Source of the DNA: Coccinella septempunctata
Lineage: Eukaryota > Arthropoda > Insecta > Coleoptera > Coccinellidae
Assembly (NCBI RefSeq): GCF_907165205.1
Contig: NC_058194.1
Span: 4,439,730 to 4,503,729 of the forward strand
DNA length: 64,000 bases
Direction of reading: 5' to 3'
The position numbers and the translations under genes were made by a program. Of this stretch, positions 10,376 to 21,660 are shown piece after piece (the stretch's first letter is position 1; each line of letters opens with the position of its first letter). Under the pieces are notes generated by a model, which was not told the origin of the DNA, did no database searches, and saw only the letters and a program-made list of their open reading frames with translations.

Positions 10376-10740
10376 AAGAAGAGCGGTATACGATTTACTT
10401 GGGAAGAAGTATCCAGACTGAGCCAGAATATAAAGTCGTTTGGGTACAATGGGAAACGTTGAAGATTGATGGAGGTCTTCTGAAACGTTGTTGAGAAAAT
10501 GAAGATGGAATTGAGCAGACTTCAGTTGATTGTGCCGAAGAGCCGTGTGACAGACATACTGACCAGACTACATAATGGAACTTCAGGTGGACATTTCAGG
10601 ATAACTAAGACTTTGGAGAAGTGAGGCAGCGATTTTATTGGCTAAATTTTGAGATGGACGTTGAAGATTGGTGTAGAAGATGCAAGGGTTATGCTGCTGC
10701 TAACGGACCTTATGGTAAAGGAAGATCACCAATGAGGCTA
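10376..10740 (+). pseudogene. G1 integrase N-terminal zinc-binding region, split by G2
   Basis: Decayed linker, then the HHCC module: an LHNGTSGGHF block with the two histidines at about 10570-10600, then RFYWLNFEMDVEDW and CRRC at about 10630-10685. The frame runs up to base 10740, where G2 is inserted after an ATAT that is repeated at 27836-27839. The reading frame resumes in phase on the other side of G2. Several stops precede the histidines. Confidence 0.8.
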
Positions 10741-10743
10741 TAT

Positions 10744-10984
10744 TGTAGGGTTATTGAGCAACACATTATTTATGAAAATGTATGTTTGGTTGCCAGTTGC
10801 TCAGTGGCGTGAATCCCCACTCCCATATTGGGGGTATGAGACCGGCCGTTGGTCAGTCGATGGACAGCGTAACGAGCGTAATGAATGTATCATCATAAAA
10901 CCGAAATAAAGAGTTCAAAAGTAAAGCGTGGCCTTTTAAAATACTGGTTTCATTATACCCTAATAAAGAGACAGGAACGTTACA
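10744..10984 (+). repeat. G2 5' LTR
   Basis: 241 bp, TGTAGGG...GTTACA, with AATAAAG near 10906 and another TAATAAAG near 10961 as possible polyadenylation signals. It is preceded by the TSD ATAT at 10740-10743. Confidence 0.95.
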
Positions 10985-11002
10985 TGGTGTCAGGTTATCA
11001 AG
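10985..11002 (+). promoter_or_regulatory. G2 primer-binding site
   Basis: TGGTGTCAGGTTATCAAG directly abuts the 5' LTR, where the tRNA primer for minus-strand synthesis would pair. I do not assign the tRNA. Confidence 0.6.
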
Positions 11003-11017
11003 AACCCCAATAATTAG

Positions 11018-13324
11018 ATGGATGGATTAAGATTACCTCCCGTCATGGACTTCTCCGGCAACATGGCGAGAAATTGGTCCCTTTGGAAACAAAAATTCCA
11101 GATGTACATGCTGGCTGCCGATAAAGATGAAGCAAGTGAGCAAGTTAAGGTTGCTATATTTCTAAATTTGATAGGTGATGAAGGTGTGGAAATATACAAC
11201 ACTTTCAAGCTACAAATTGAAAAGACCACGTTGAAAGGCGTGATGGACAACTTTGAAAAGCATTGTCAGCCGAAGAAGAACGTGGTGTATGAACGCTACA
11301 AATTTTTAAGCTGCAACCAGAAGGAAGGTCAATCAATGGGTAGTTTCATTACGGAACTGAAGACAATGGTAAAGAATTGCGAGTACGAATCTGAAGAGGA
11401 AAAGGTACGTGACAAGATAGTTATGGGCATCCGAGATAATAGTGTTCGAGAACGCTTTCTGCAAACTGAGGTCTTGTCCTTGAGGAAAGCAATTGATGTA
11501 TGCCAAATAGCTGAAGTTAGCAGACATCAAACAGATGAGATGGCAACGAAGATGGATGGCACGAGCATCAGGGTGGATAATATCAACTCGTCCAAATCTA
11601 AGATAAGTACTTCAAACATTGTAAAAAGAAAAATGAAAAATGGAAATTCTGTTAATAATCCTTATAAATGTAAAAAGTGTAATACAAAGCATAATGCAGG
11701 ACAATGTCCAGCGTTTGGAAAAGAATGTTTTTACTGTCATAAGTTAAATCATTTTGAAACAGGTTGCTTGGTAAAAAAATCAGGTAAACAATTAGATAGA
11801 AGTAAAAGAAACAATTTCAAAAAGAAAGTGCACTCTGTTGAAACCGAAAACGTAGAAATAATTAATGATGACATAAATGATCTGTTTATTGATAGTTTAA
11901 AGTTAACAAAAGTCAATTATAACAAGTCAATTAACAATGATAAGATTTTAACTGAAATTGTGAATATTAATGGTTATAACATTTCCTTCAAATTAGATAC
12001 CGGAGCTGATTGTAATATACTGCCATCGAGAATATATCTACAAATTATGCCTTCCGGAAGTGTCCAGAAGTCAAAAGTCAACCTCATTGCTTTTGGTGGT
12101 AATAGGATTCCGGTTGAGGGCTCAGTGAGGGTGAGTTGCCTGGTAAGAGGTCAGGAACACTACATAACTTTTCATATTGTTGACACAGCTGACAAGCCTA
12201 TATTGGGTCTAGAAAGTTGCTTAGAATGTGAATTAATTAATAAGATTGACTTGGTAGAAAAAAATATCTCAAATTTTCAATTTATGTCTAAAGATACTAT
12301 TATAAAAAATTATACGGACGTATTTGAAAACTTAGGTCAATTCCCAGGACAGCCATGTAAATTATTTTTAAAAGATGGTGCTGAACCATCAACCAGGATT
12401 CCTAAAAATTTAACATCTAAATTTAAGTCAACGTTAGAGTCACTAGAGAAGGCAAATGTTATTTGTAAAGAGACCAATCCAACTGATTGGGTTAATAATG
12501 TGGTAATCACAGAAAAAAAAGACGGAAAATTACGCGTTTGCTTAGATCCGAGAGATTTGAATACGAATTTAAAGCGAGAGCATTTTCAAATTCCTTCGCC
12601 GGATGAAATATTAACAGACCTGAGTGGTAAAAAATATTTTTCCATATTAGACTTAAAAGATTCTTTCTACCAGATACGTTTAGACGAAAATTCGTCAAAA
12701 TTGTGTACTTTTGCAACCCCATTTGGCAGATACCGGTTTAAACGACTTCCCTTTGGCATCAATACTGCGGCTGAAATATGTCAGAGAAAAAACACTGAAA
12801 TATTTGGTAATATTTTGAATAATGGAATTTACATAGATGATCTAATAATTGCAACAGAAACTGAAAGAGAACACGACCTAAAATTAGTGCAAGTTTTAGA
12901 AGCTGCTAGGCATAACGGCGTAACATTTAATATTAATAAATTCCAATTTAAAAAATCTGAGGTTAAACTGCTAGGTTTCATTGTTTCTAGTAAAGGGATT
13001 GAAATTGATCCTGAGAGAACAGAAGCAATTACTAATATGGAAATCCCGAGGAATAAAAAAGAACTACTCAGATTCTTAGGTTTAGTTAAATACCTAGGAA
13101 AATTCTTACAGAATTTGTCATCGTTAACGGCATCCTTAAGACAACTAACTCATAAGAATATATTATTCCAGTGCGAGCAAATTCATACTGACACAGTCAT
13201 CAAAATTAAAAGACTTCTCGTAAAAGCACCCATTCTAGTTCACTATAATCCAAATCAACCTTTAGTAATACAATGTGACGCAAGTTTAGACGGTTTTGGT
13301 GCGTGTTTGTTACAAGAGGGTAAG
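11018..13324 (+). pseudogene. G2 gag-protease-RT-RNase H, cut by G3
   Basis: One open frame from the ATG at 11018. Residues 1-200 are Gag capsid (W-x-K-x-F block, then QSMGSFITELK). At about 217-250 lie two zinc knuckles, CKKCNTKHNAGQC and CFYCHKLNHFETGC. The aspartic protease LDTGAD is at about 326. RT follows with KKDGKLRVCLDPRDLN, SILDLKDSFYQI (catalytic Asp), LPFGIN and YIDDLIIA near 605; the segment just before YIDD looks shortened. RNase H starts with VIQCDASLDGFGACL near 752. The frame is intact up to the G3 insertion after codon 769 and would otherwise continue at 17732. Confidence 0.93.
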
Positions 13325-13557
13325 TGTAATGTATTGATGATGAGATATTTATTAATTTGAATAATACTCAACGTAATGTGTTCTCATGAGATATATATTA
13401 ATTTGAATAATACTCAAAGACTCAAATGGATGATACCAACGTTTATTCTCGACTGACTGAATTACATTTTCAGATATGGTCCATATGTACCAACAAATAT
13501 CTTGTTTGCGCAGAAACAAGTAGGACAACAACCAATGCTAGTCATTCATACATAACA
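13325..13557 (-). repeat. G3 3' LTR
   Basis: 233 bp. On the minus strand it starts TGTTATGTATGAATG and ends CATTACA. It holds an internal direct repeat, attaatttgaataatactcaa, near 13346 and 13398. Confidence 0.95.
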
Positions 13558-13568
13558 TCTCCCCCCTT
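13558..13568 (-). promoter_or_regulatory. G3 polypurine tract
   Basis: On the minus strand AAGGGGGGAGA lies immediately before the 3' LTR, the expected plus-strand primer position. Confidence 0.85.
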
Positions 13569-13624
13569 AAATTAACAAAACCTAATAGAAATTTTCCCCT
13601 AAAAACAACAATATGTTCCATTAT

Positions 13625-16600
13625 TTAACTATAATTCAATCTTTGTGGAGGCTTAACCACACGTTTAGGTCGGCCCCCAACCAAGCTTTCGCTGTTCTGT
13701 CCAACAGAATCACTATGCTCGGCATTGTCAGATATATCAGGAAGTGAAGACGGAATTAAAAGATATTTTTTTATTTGATTTACATGACGTTTCCATTCTA
13801 AATTATCTAATTCTGGTACTCGTACCAAGTAAATGGAAGAGCCAATTTTCTTTTTTACCACCGCTTTAATCCACTTCCGGGTATTCTGTTTTCGGTAATC
13901 ACGTACAGTTACTTCTTCACCAATTTCAAAAGTTATAGATCTTTGGCCACGATGATACAACTTTTGTTGCTTTTGAGCTGCTGACACTCGATCTCTCAAA
14001 TCTACCCGATCCGTCGGCATTAAAAAATTGAAACGAGTTCGCAACTCACGACCTAAAATCAATTTTGCTGGAGTCTCCTTTGTCGTACATTGAGGAGTAG
14101 TCCGATAATCGAATAAGAAATTATTCAGTAGCAAATTTATATTTCCGTTCGTATGATGACCTAGAGCATTTTTTAGGGCATTTTTAACTGTTTTTACTGC
14201 ATTTTCTGCAGCTCCATTTGACGAAGGATGAAACGGTGGACTAGTCATGTGAACTATATTGTTCCTTTTCAAAAAATTTCCAAATTCATCTGAGCAGAAA
14301 GATGTGCCGTTGTCTGTTACGATCTGATCTGGTAATCCATAACGGGCGAAACATGATCTTAAAATTTCAATCGTTAAGCTAGACGTTATTGATCTCATTG
14401 GAAAAGCCTCAATCCATTTACTATGAGCATCTAAAATAATCAAAAATTGTCTATTCAAAAATGGACCCATAAAATCCAAACGAATTCTACTCCATGGCTT
14501 GTAGGGCCAGGGCCAACTTTTTTTTTTCAACAAACAATTTTCGCAAGTATTCGAAATTTCCTCAATTTCACGATCCAAACCAGGCCACCAAAAATATGCT
14601 CGAGCTAACGATTTCATTTTAACGACGCCCATGTGAGAGGAATGGAGACTTTTCAACATCTCTCCTCTCAAAATTGAAGGAATAATAATGCGATTGTTCC
14701 ATATCAAGCAATTAGACTCAATCGTTAAGTCATTCCTTATTTCATAATTACTCCAACCTTTTTTGACAGAATTTATAACTTCTTTCAAAATTTTATCTTT
14801 TTTTGTAAACTCCGCAATTTTTTTAAAATCAATTGGAAAATGTTCATTATTCTGAAAATAATCAACGTAGTTCAAATCTACATCTTCTATCATTTGTTCG
14901 TCAACCTGTTGAGGAAGACGAGATAAAATATCTGCCTTGTTTTGTTTCGATTTTACTACCTCTATATCGTATCTGTAACCAGAAAGTATGAGTGCCCACC
15001 TTCGTAAACGGTTGGCTGAAAATTGTGGGATTGATTTATCAGGATGAAAAATATACGATAACGGCTTATTATCTATTACCAACGTGAAATGTCTCCCCCA
15101 CAAATAATTATGAAATTTGCATAATCCAAAAATTACCGCCAAAGCTTCTTTCTCTAAGGTACAATATTTTTTTTCCCTATCGAGCAAGGTTCTAGAGGCA
15201 TAGGCAATAACCTTTTCAATACCATCAGGTAATTTCGGGTTATAATGAACTAAAACCGGAGCTGAAACTAAGATTTCCTTAACTTTAATAAATGCGGATT
15301 CACAATCTACTGACCAATTCCATTGTATATTTTCTTTAAGGAGCTCATATAGTGGATACAATAATGTGGATAAGTTTGGAACAAATTTGCCGTAATAATT
15401 GATTAGGCCTAGAAAAGCTCTCAATGAAGTTAAGTCTGTAGGCCTAGGAGCATTGAGAATAGCAGAAATTTTTATATCAGATGTATGAAGTCCTTCTTCA
15501 TCGATATCATATCCCAAATAAGTAACTTTCGACTTCAAAAATTCACATTTTTTTAAAGCTAATTTCAAACCCGCATTTTGGAGTCTCGATAAAACTTCTT
15601 CTAATCTAGCTAAATGTTCCTCCTTATCTTTTCCGGTGATCAATATATCATCTAAAAAACTAACAACTCCATCCAAATCTTGTAGGATGGTTTCTAAAAT
15701 TTTTTGAAATTTTGCCGGAATACTAGCAATTCCAAAAGGTGCTCGATTGTACCGAAACAATCCTTTATGTGTGGAAATGGTCATCAATTCTTTCGATTTC
15801 GCATCTAAACTTACTTGCTGATAAGCATTTGAAAGATCTAATTTGGTGAATAATGCACCACCCTGTAATTTAACAAATAAGTCTTCGATTTTTGGTAGAG
15901 GGTAAGAATCAATTTCTATAACAGGATTCACGGTTACCTTGAAATCACCACAAATTCGAACTGAGCCATCTTTTTTTAAAACGGGAACAATGGGTGTTGC
16001 CCATTCTGAAAATTCCACAGGTTCGATAACGCCTAATTTACATAAACGATGTAATTCCGCTTCGACTTTTTCCCGCATCGCGAAAGGTAATGGTCGAGCT
16101 CTACAAAATTTAGGTGAACATGATCCAGACTTAATATTTATTGACATTTTTCCTTTATTGAAATTTCCCAATCCTGGAGAAAAAAGATTTTCGAATTTAC
16201 GAAGAAGAAAATCCCAATTTTTAGGAAAATCGCCCGTGTTCAAACTATAAATAGACAAGTCGAATAGATTAAAGAAATCGCGTCCCAGCAGTGGTGGACC
16301 TCCATTTTTAATTATGAAAAATGGTAAATTTGCATATTTTCCTCTAAACATAATTTCACATTCAATGTAACCTAAAGGTTTGACCTTATCACCATTATAT
16401 AAACTGAAAATTTTGTCAGTATTTTTCAACGATTTGTTTTTCAAATTTTCATCATAAAACTGTTCAGATATAACACTATAGCTTGCACCAGTATCGAGAT
16501 TGAAAGTAAACATTCTATTTTCGATAACTAATTCGATAATAACTGGATCTGGCTTGCCATTGATGTTATATAATGAATAGTCTTCCGATTCTAAGAAGTT

Positions 16601-17455
16601 ATTCTTATTAGACCTTGATTGTTTGTTTACATTTTTCTTATAAGGACACACTGGGGCAAGATGCCCTTTCTTATTACAAGAATGACAATAACAATCTCTG
16701 AACGAGCACTTATCTGACTGATGATTTCGTCGACCACAAACAACGCATTTGATTTGTGTCGATCCATCAGAATGTATCCTTGATTTACTTGTATGTTTTC
16801 CCTCTCGGTTGACCATGGAACAGCCAGGCCGGGAAACTGTTGAGGTGGAAGGGCGAGCAGGCGCGTGTGCCTGCGCGTGGTTCCTTGATGCGTAGTACAT
16901 GTCCGATTCAATTTTCACCCCCGCCGAAGAAAATGGCTTACTGGCCGATTTTGAAGCAGCCAATTCGACAACACTTGAAAACGAAACGTCGCCTTTTTCT
17001 TCGAACAAACGATCCTTAACCGGTCCTTTTTCATAGCCGATCACAAAAATATTCACTAATGCACGATTAATTTCATCGGCACCCGCGAAATTACACATAG
17101 ACACCAAGCTGCGCAGTCGAGCTGCCCATTCCTTAGGTGATTCGTTCGCCATTTTCCTCGCCTCGAAGAATTTTTCTCGACAAGAAAACACCGATGTCAC
17201 CGGCTTGATATGTCCATCCAACAACTTGATTATGTCTGCATATGACTTAGACTCGGGTTCAGCAGGAATACACATATTATACAATAGTTTGTATGCCTCT
17301 TCGTTGAGAAGACTTAACAGGATCGCACGTTGACGATCATTTTCTGTTATTGCATTCGCCGTGAAGTAATTTTGTAACCGTTTTTTATAAATTGACCAGT
17401 CTGACACTGACGGCACAAATTCCTGAATGAGGCCTGTATATTGCTTCTCAGACAT
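13625..17455 (-). CDS. G3 Gag-Pol polyprotein
   Basis: 1276 codons in one frame, ATG at 17455. Gag occupies about 1-235. Two zinc knuckles lie at about 238-272 (CVVCGRRNHQSDKC and CHSCNKKGHLAPVC). Protease has LDTGAS near 320. RT has KKDGSVRICGDFK, TKLDLSNAYQQV and the active site FLDDILI near 600, with Phe where Tyr is usual. RNase H begins abruptly: VHYNPKLP runs straight into DGIEKVIAYASRTL, so the segment with the first catalytic Asp (the usual DAS-G-GA block) is missing. Integrase has its zinc region near 940-975, where the spacer after CENC is short, then Asp (DFMGPF), Asp (VTDNGTSF) and Glu (NGAAENAV). The C-terminus is basic (GGRPKRVVKPPQR). Confidence 0.95.
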   Translation of the reverse strand: MSEKQYTGLIQEFVPSVSDWSIYKKRLQNYFTANAITENDRQRAILLSLLNEEAYKLLYNMCIPAEPESKSYADIIKLLDGHIKPVTSVFSCREKFFEARKMANESPKEWAARLRSLVSMCNFAGADEINRALVNIFVIGYEKGPVKDRLFEEKGDVSFSSVVELAASKSASKPFSSAGVKIESDMYYASRNHAQAHAPARPSTSTVSRPGCSMVNREGKHTSKSRIHSDGSTQIKCVVCGRRNHQSDKCSFRDCYCHSCNKKGHLAPVCPYKKNVNKQSRSNKNNFLESEDYSLYNINGKPDPVIIELVIENRMFTFNLDTGASYSVISEQFYDENLKNKSLKNTDKIFSLYNGDKVKPLGYIECEIMFRGKYANLPFFIIKNGGPPLLGRDFFNLFDLSIYSLNTGDFPKNWDFLLRKFENLFSPGLGNFNKGKMSINIKSGSCSPKFCRARPLPFAMREKVEAELHRLCKLGVIEPVEFSEWATPIVPVLKKDGSVRICGDFKVTVNPVIEIDSYPLPKIEDLFVKLQGGALFTKLDLSNAYQQVSLDAKSKELMTISTHKGLFRYNRAPFGIASIPAKFQKILETILQDLDGVVSFLDDILITGKDKEEHLARLEEVLSRLQNAGLKLALKKCEFLKSKVTYLGYDIDEEGLHTSDIKISAILNAPRPTDLTSLRAFLGLINYYGKFVPNLSTLLYPLYELLKENIQWNWSVDCESAFIKVKEILVSAPVLVHYNPKLPDGIEKVIAYASRTLLDREKKYCTLEKEALAVIFGLCKFHNYLWGRHFTLVIDNKPLSYIFHPDKSIPQFSANRLRRWALILSGYRYDIEVVKSKQNKADILSRLPQQVDEQMIEDVDLNYVDYFQNNEHFPIDFKKIAEFTKKDKILKEVINSVKKGWSNYEIRNDLTIESNCLIWNNRIIIPSILRGEMLKSLHSSHMGVVKMKSLARAYFWWPGLDREIEEISNTCENCLLKKKSWPWPYKPWSRIRLDFMGPFLNRQFLIILDAHSKWIEAFPMRSITSSLTIEILRSCFARYGLPDQIVTDNGTSFCSDEFGNFLKRNNIVHMTSPPFHPSSNGAAENAVKTVKNALKNALGHHTNGNINLLLNNFLFDYRTTPQCTTKETPAKLILGRELRTRFNFLMPTDRVDLRDRVSAAQKQQKLYHRGQRSITFEIGEEVTVRDYRKQNTRKWIKAVVKKKIGSSIYLVRVPELDNLEWKRHVNQIKKYLLIPSSLPDISDNAEHSDSVGQNSESLVGGRPKRVVKPPQRLNYS

Positions 17456-17475
17456 TTTACTGTTTGAATACTACA

Positions 17476-17493
17476 CACACTTCTCGTCGCCAC
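17476..17493 (-). promoter_or_regulatory. G3 primer-binding site
   Basis: On the minus strand GTGGCGACGAGAAGTG directly follows the 5' LTR. The TGGCGACG core looks like a tRNA 3' end complement; the tRNA is not assigned. Confidence 0.6.
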
Positions 17494-17726
17494 TGTAATG
17501 TATTGATGATGAGATATTTATTAATTTGAATAATACTCAACGTAATGTGTTCTCATGAGATATATATTAATTTGAATAATACTCAAAGACTCAAATGGAT
17601 GATACCAACGTTTATTCTCGACTGACTGAATTACATTTTCAGATATGGTCCATATGTACCAACAAATATCTTGTTTGCGCAGAAACAAGTAGGACAACAA
17701 CCAATGCTAGTCATTCATACATAACA
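17494..17726 (-). repeat. G3 5' LTR
   Basis: 233 bp, apparently identical to 13325-13557. It is followed by the TSD GTAAG at 17727-17731. Confidence 0.95.
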
Positions 17727-17731
17727 GTAAG

Positions 17732-18310
17732 CCAATCGCGTATGCCTCTCGAACGTTAATTGATGCAGAAAAAAGGTACGCCAATATAGAACGTGAGCTT
17801 TGCTCTATTGTGTATGCCGTGGAAAAATTTAATTATTTAGTGTATGGAAGAGAAGTAATTGTAAATACTGATCACAAGCCATTGGTTAATATTTTTAAAA
17901 AAGACATAAATAAGATTTCAACAAGATTACAAAGATTATTGTATAGGTTATTAAAATATAATTTAAAGATAGTTTACTTACCGGGAAAGGATATGCACAT
18001 AGCTGATACGTTATCAAGAGCAAGTATTGATGATAAGTACGCCACTGAAGTTGAGGATACTAGGGTTCACAGTATAGCTAACTTACTACCAATATCGGAA
18101 GAAAGACTTAACGAGTTTATTGTAGCTACTGAAAATGATGGAATGCTAAAGCAATTGAAAATTTATCTTAGAAATGGTTGGAAAAAATATAAAACATTAC
18201 CTCACGATCTTAAAATTTACTATAACATAAGAAATGAAATATTAGAATCTGACGGTTTATTATTTTACGGTGATAGATTGATTGTACCTGAATCAAAATT
18301 ATTTTATTAA
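17732..18310 (+). pseudogene. G2 RNase H C-terminal half
   Basis: It resumes the G2 frame after G3: IAYASRTLIDAEKRYANIERELC, then VNTDHKPLVNIF with a catalytic Asp, and ADTLSRASID, the usual end of the domain. The frame reaches TAA at 18308-18310; the next codons make sense one base out of phase, so a base was lost in the A-run near 18309-18313. Confidence 0.9.
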
Positions 18311-18314
18311 AAAT

Positions 18315-19075
18315 ACATGAAGGGCATCTAGGAATAAATAAATGTCGAGCAAGAGCCAATGAGTGCCTTTATTGGCCGAATATGTCCAAAGATATCTATG
18401 ACTTAATAATTCATTGTGAAATTTGCAATAGATTCAGCCAAAACAATGCCAAATTACCGATGTTGAGTCATGAGATACCTGATAGACCGTGGAGTAAAGT
18501 AGGAACTGACATTTTTGATTTCGGCGGTAGCTCATATATTGCAATCATGGATTACTACTCTAAGTGGATCGAATTCAAAGTTCTAAGAAATAAATCTATT
18601 GGAGAGGTAACTAAGAAACTAATGGAAATTTTTGCTTCAATATTTGGGTTCACTGATAAAATCGTATGTGATAATGTACCTTTTAATTCATATATGTTTA
18701 AAGATTTCACTAGTAGGTACGACATAAAAATCATTCATTCTAGTCCAAATTATCCGAGAAGTAATGGATTGGCTGAAAAATCAGTCAATATCTGTAAAGG
18801 AATTTTGAAAAAGTGTGCGTATGAAAACGGCAATTTACAAATATATTTATTGAAATATAGAAATAGTCCAATACCGGATATAGGTTTGTCACCTGCTCAA
18901 TTATTTCTTGGTAGGCGTCTGAAAGATAATATACCTTCACTGAGTACTCTTCTGAAACCGAATTTAGTGAATAATAGAAAATTGATGAATAATTTCAATA
19001 AAAGGCAGAAAAAACAAAAATATTTCTATGATAAAAATACAAAAAATCTAAGGGAAGGAAAAGAAAATGACATAG
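18315..19075 (+). pseudogene. G2 integrase
   Basis: Zinc-binding region with an HEGHLGINKC block and IHCEICNRF, then the DDE core: GTDIFDF (Asp 1), VCDNVPF (Asp 2, with V where TDNG-type sequences are usual) and SNGLAEKSV (Glu). The integrase joins element DNA to the target. The frame after the core is cut at 19075 by G4 and resumes at 26184. The ATG at 18382 is internal to the zinc region and is not a real start. Confidence 0.9.
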
Positions 19076-20034
19076 TGTCACGTAATATTCACAAAAAATG
19101 GTATATTTTTTTTTAATGGAGAATTCAAACTTGACACTAAGCGTACGGCAGCTGTTCGCCGGAGAGCATTTATGGGCATAGGTTAATTTATCCTTTTTAC
19201 AGACTTCTCTCAAATTCTCTGAATTTAAACTTAAAAATTTGGGCGCCAATTAGTTTGTGAAAAAAAAACATAAAAGTGCTATTCGTAAACCAAACTAATA
19301 AATATACGAATGTAAATATAGGAAAATGGTGTACAAAATTCAAGTAGTAATTTCACTTCAGGGTACAAAAACACTTTATTCAGGACACTTCCTCAACTTC
19401 AGCAGCTATGTACTCACTTTTCAAAGGGGTTAGTTCTTAGAGTAGTTCGGTGATGATGGCCAGAGTGGTTGTCTTGGAAGATATGGTATCGTCAATCGGT
19501 GTGGACGACGAGAAGCCAATGTCGAACGATAATTCCCTTCACGGGAACGAGAAAATTCCAAATGTAATCGACTAATTTATAATGACTGAATGAATCCCTG
19601 TAAGTGTACACGAATTATTAGCTAAAATCCGAATGATTAGTTTGAACTCACCTTCTAGAAAGGGATTCTCGATAAAAAAGTATGAAATTCCGTTGATACA
19701 CGTTTACGTCGAATTTATCAAATCCTCTATCGAGAAGAAATCGGCTTAGTTTTGCATACGATCAATCTCAGAGTCGGAGTGATTTCCCTCGCGACAAACA
19801 TATTGTCCAACGCGTCGAATGTGGGCGACACCCACTTCAAGACACCACCACCGAAAATTATTTTAAACAGATATCTATTAACAAAGGTACATAACGTTCA
19901 TAAAATTACAAAATCCGACAATAGATGGTACATTCATCGAATTGATAATTTATTGATTTATAATTTTTCCAACAGATCAAGAGACGGTAGCATTTATACT
20001 AATTTATTCTGTTGAAGTATTTTCCGAACGTTAC
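19076..20034 (-). repeat. G4 3' LTR
   Basis: 959 bp, TGTCACG...GTTACA on plus. The 87-codon open frame inside it (19752-20015) is present in both LTRs, shows no known domain and is treated as chance. Confidence 0.95.
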
Positions 20035-20046
20035 ACCACCCCCCTC
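20035..20046 (-). promoter_or_regulatory. G4 polypurine tract
   Basis: On the minus strand the purine-rich GGAGGGGGGTGG lies immediately before the 3' LTR. Confidence 0.8.
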
Positions 20047-20279
20047 CGAACAAAAGAATGGAACTTCAGCAAAGGTATTGAGAAACATCAAGAAAAACTG
20101 ATGAAGTAATGTGAGAATCCACAATATGTAAAAAGGATTTACTTGAGGCTCTGAATAAAACAGTAAAAAAAACACTATTCCCTTGATTCTTGCGCTTAAA
20201 CTATTCTGACGTCTAAACCTTAATCTAACTCTATCTTACTAATCGTATTGAGGCCACTGCCCACATACTCTATGCAACC

Positions 20280-20490
20280 TATTTCTAATGCACCCTATTT
20301 CTATCCTAATCTAATCCTATTTCGACCTATTCCTATTTTAACCTATTCCTATTTTGACCTATTCCTATTTCGACCTATTCCTATTTTAACCTATTCCTAT
20401 TTTGACCTATTCCTATTTTAACCTATTTCTATTTTAACCTATTTCTATTTTAACCTATTTCTATTTCAACCTACTCCTATTTTAACCTCG
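20280..20490. repeat. 16-bp minisatellite in G4 3' UTR
   Basis: About a dozen tandem copies of a 16-bp unit, TATTTTAACCTATTCC, with TTTCG/TTTTG variants. It lies between the integrase stop and the PPT. The rest of the 3' UTR (20047-20279, 20491-20619) shows no further structure. Confidence 0.9.
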
Positions 20491-20619
20491 TCCTACTGTA
20501 TAAACATTATATGAACACGAAAATGAGCAAATCCTGGTTGTGACCAGAAACTTCACCAAATCGACGAAATTTACAATTTGATGACAACAGAAACAAGAAA
20601 TGAACGACAAATTATAATA

Positions 20620-21660
20620 TTACGATACGGAAATATCAGAGTTAGAACCAAAGTACGGTTTTAAATCTTTAACATGCCACTTTCCATCTACTGATCCATC
20701 CAAATCTTCTAGATGGTAACACAATCCAGAAGATTTCTGACGTACTTTGCGCAAAACATATTTTGGCGCAAGTTTTGACGAAAATTTCTTAACGGAATCG
20801 GAAAGTACCTTATTTCGACGCCACACTTTCTCACCCACATCAAAATTGTAGTTTCTCCTACGTAAATTGTAAGTTCGAGAGTTCTTTTCGTATGCTCTAT
20901 GAAGTTTCTCCCGAACATCATGAAAAATAGTCACCAACGGTTCAATCTTTTCCACGTAAGTATCCCTTTTTTCAGGCAGTAACTGAATACCGTCGGTAGA
21001 TTCTACTTCACCATAATAATTGGCACTAATTGGTACATTTCTACCGAAATTCAAAAAAACTGGCGAATAGCCCGTCACCTCGTGTGTAGCCGTGTTCAAT
21101 GCAAACGCAATTTTTTGTAATTCCTTATCCCAGTCACAATGATTTAGCCCCTCAATATAGCATCGGATAGTTGTCCCTACGGTTTGGTTTGTCCGCTCTA
21201 CAAAATCACATTGTGGTGAATATACTGCTGTGAACCAAATTTTCTGAACTTTGTATGATTCGGCCAATTTCTTCATGGCGCGACCTGCAAATTGGGCACC
21301 GTTGTCAGCAATGATGAACTGCGGAACTCCAAATTTCAAGAATATATCAGTTTCTAAAAATTTGACAATATATTCCGCCGTGGCTTTTCTCAGAGGATGT
21401 AGCACAACGTATTTCGTAAACCAGTCCGATACGACTAAGAGAAAATTATTTCCACGCTTAGATCTGGGAAAAGGTCCCATTAAGTCTAAGGCAATTATTT
21501 GCCAAGGAAAAGCGACATTCTTCTCCTTTCCCATTAAACCCAAACCTGGTTTATTAAAAATTTTCTGTGCCCCACAAGTTTTACACCGACGGATGAACTT
21601 GACAACATCTGCCCTCATTTTAGGCCAATAGTATAATTCACTCGTACTGACCAACGCGCT
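20620..21660 (-). pseudogene. G4 integrase, N-terminally truncated
   Basis: The open frame starts within the zinc-binding region (YYWPKMRADVVKF, CKTC), with the two zinc histidines missing. The DDE core is complete: IALDLMGPF (Asp 1), IIADNGAQF (Asp 2) and FVERTNQ (Glu). The C-terminal region has the NYNFDVGEKVWRRN block and a HVKDLKPYFG end. It overlaps the pol ORF by 40 bp in another frame. A deletion has joined RNase H, after TGRLARW, to the middle of the integrase zinc region. The ATG at 21654 is not the original start. Confidence 0.9.

Larger units (their letters stand above)
13325..17726 (-). mobile_element. Ty3/Gypsy element G3, nearly intact, inserted in G2
   Basis: 4,402 bp with 233-bp LTRs that I read as identical, TSD GTAAG at 13320-13324 and 17727-17731, and one uninterrupted 1276-codon gag-pol frame on the minus strand. 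This is the youngest element of the nest as judged by LTR identity. It lies in the RNase H domain of G2. Confidence 0.95.

Noticed and set aside
16627..16911. 94-codon minus ORF inside G3
   Set aside because: Shadow of the intact polyprotein in another frame.
19752..20015. 87-codon ORF repeated in both G4 LTRs
   Set aside because: Identical because the LTRs are identical; no domain or codon signal.
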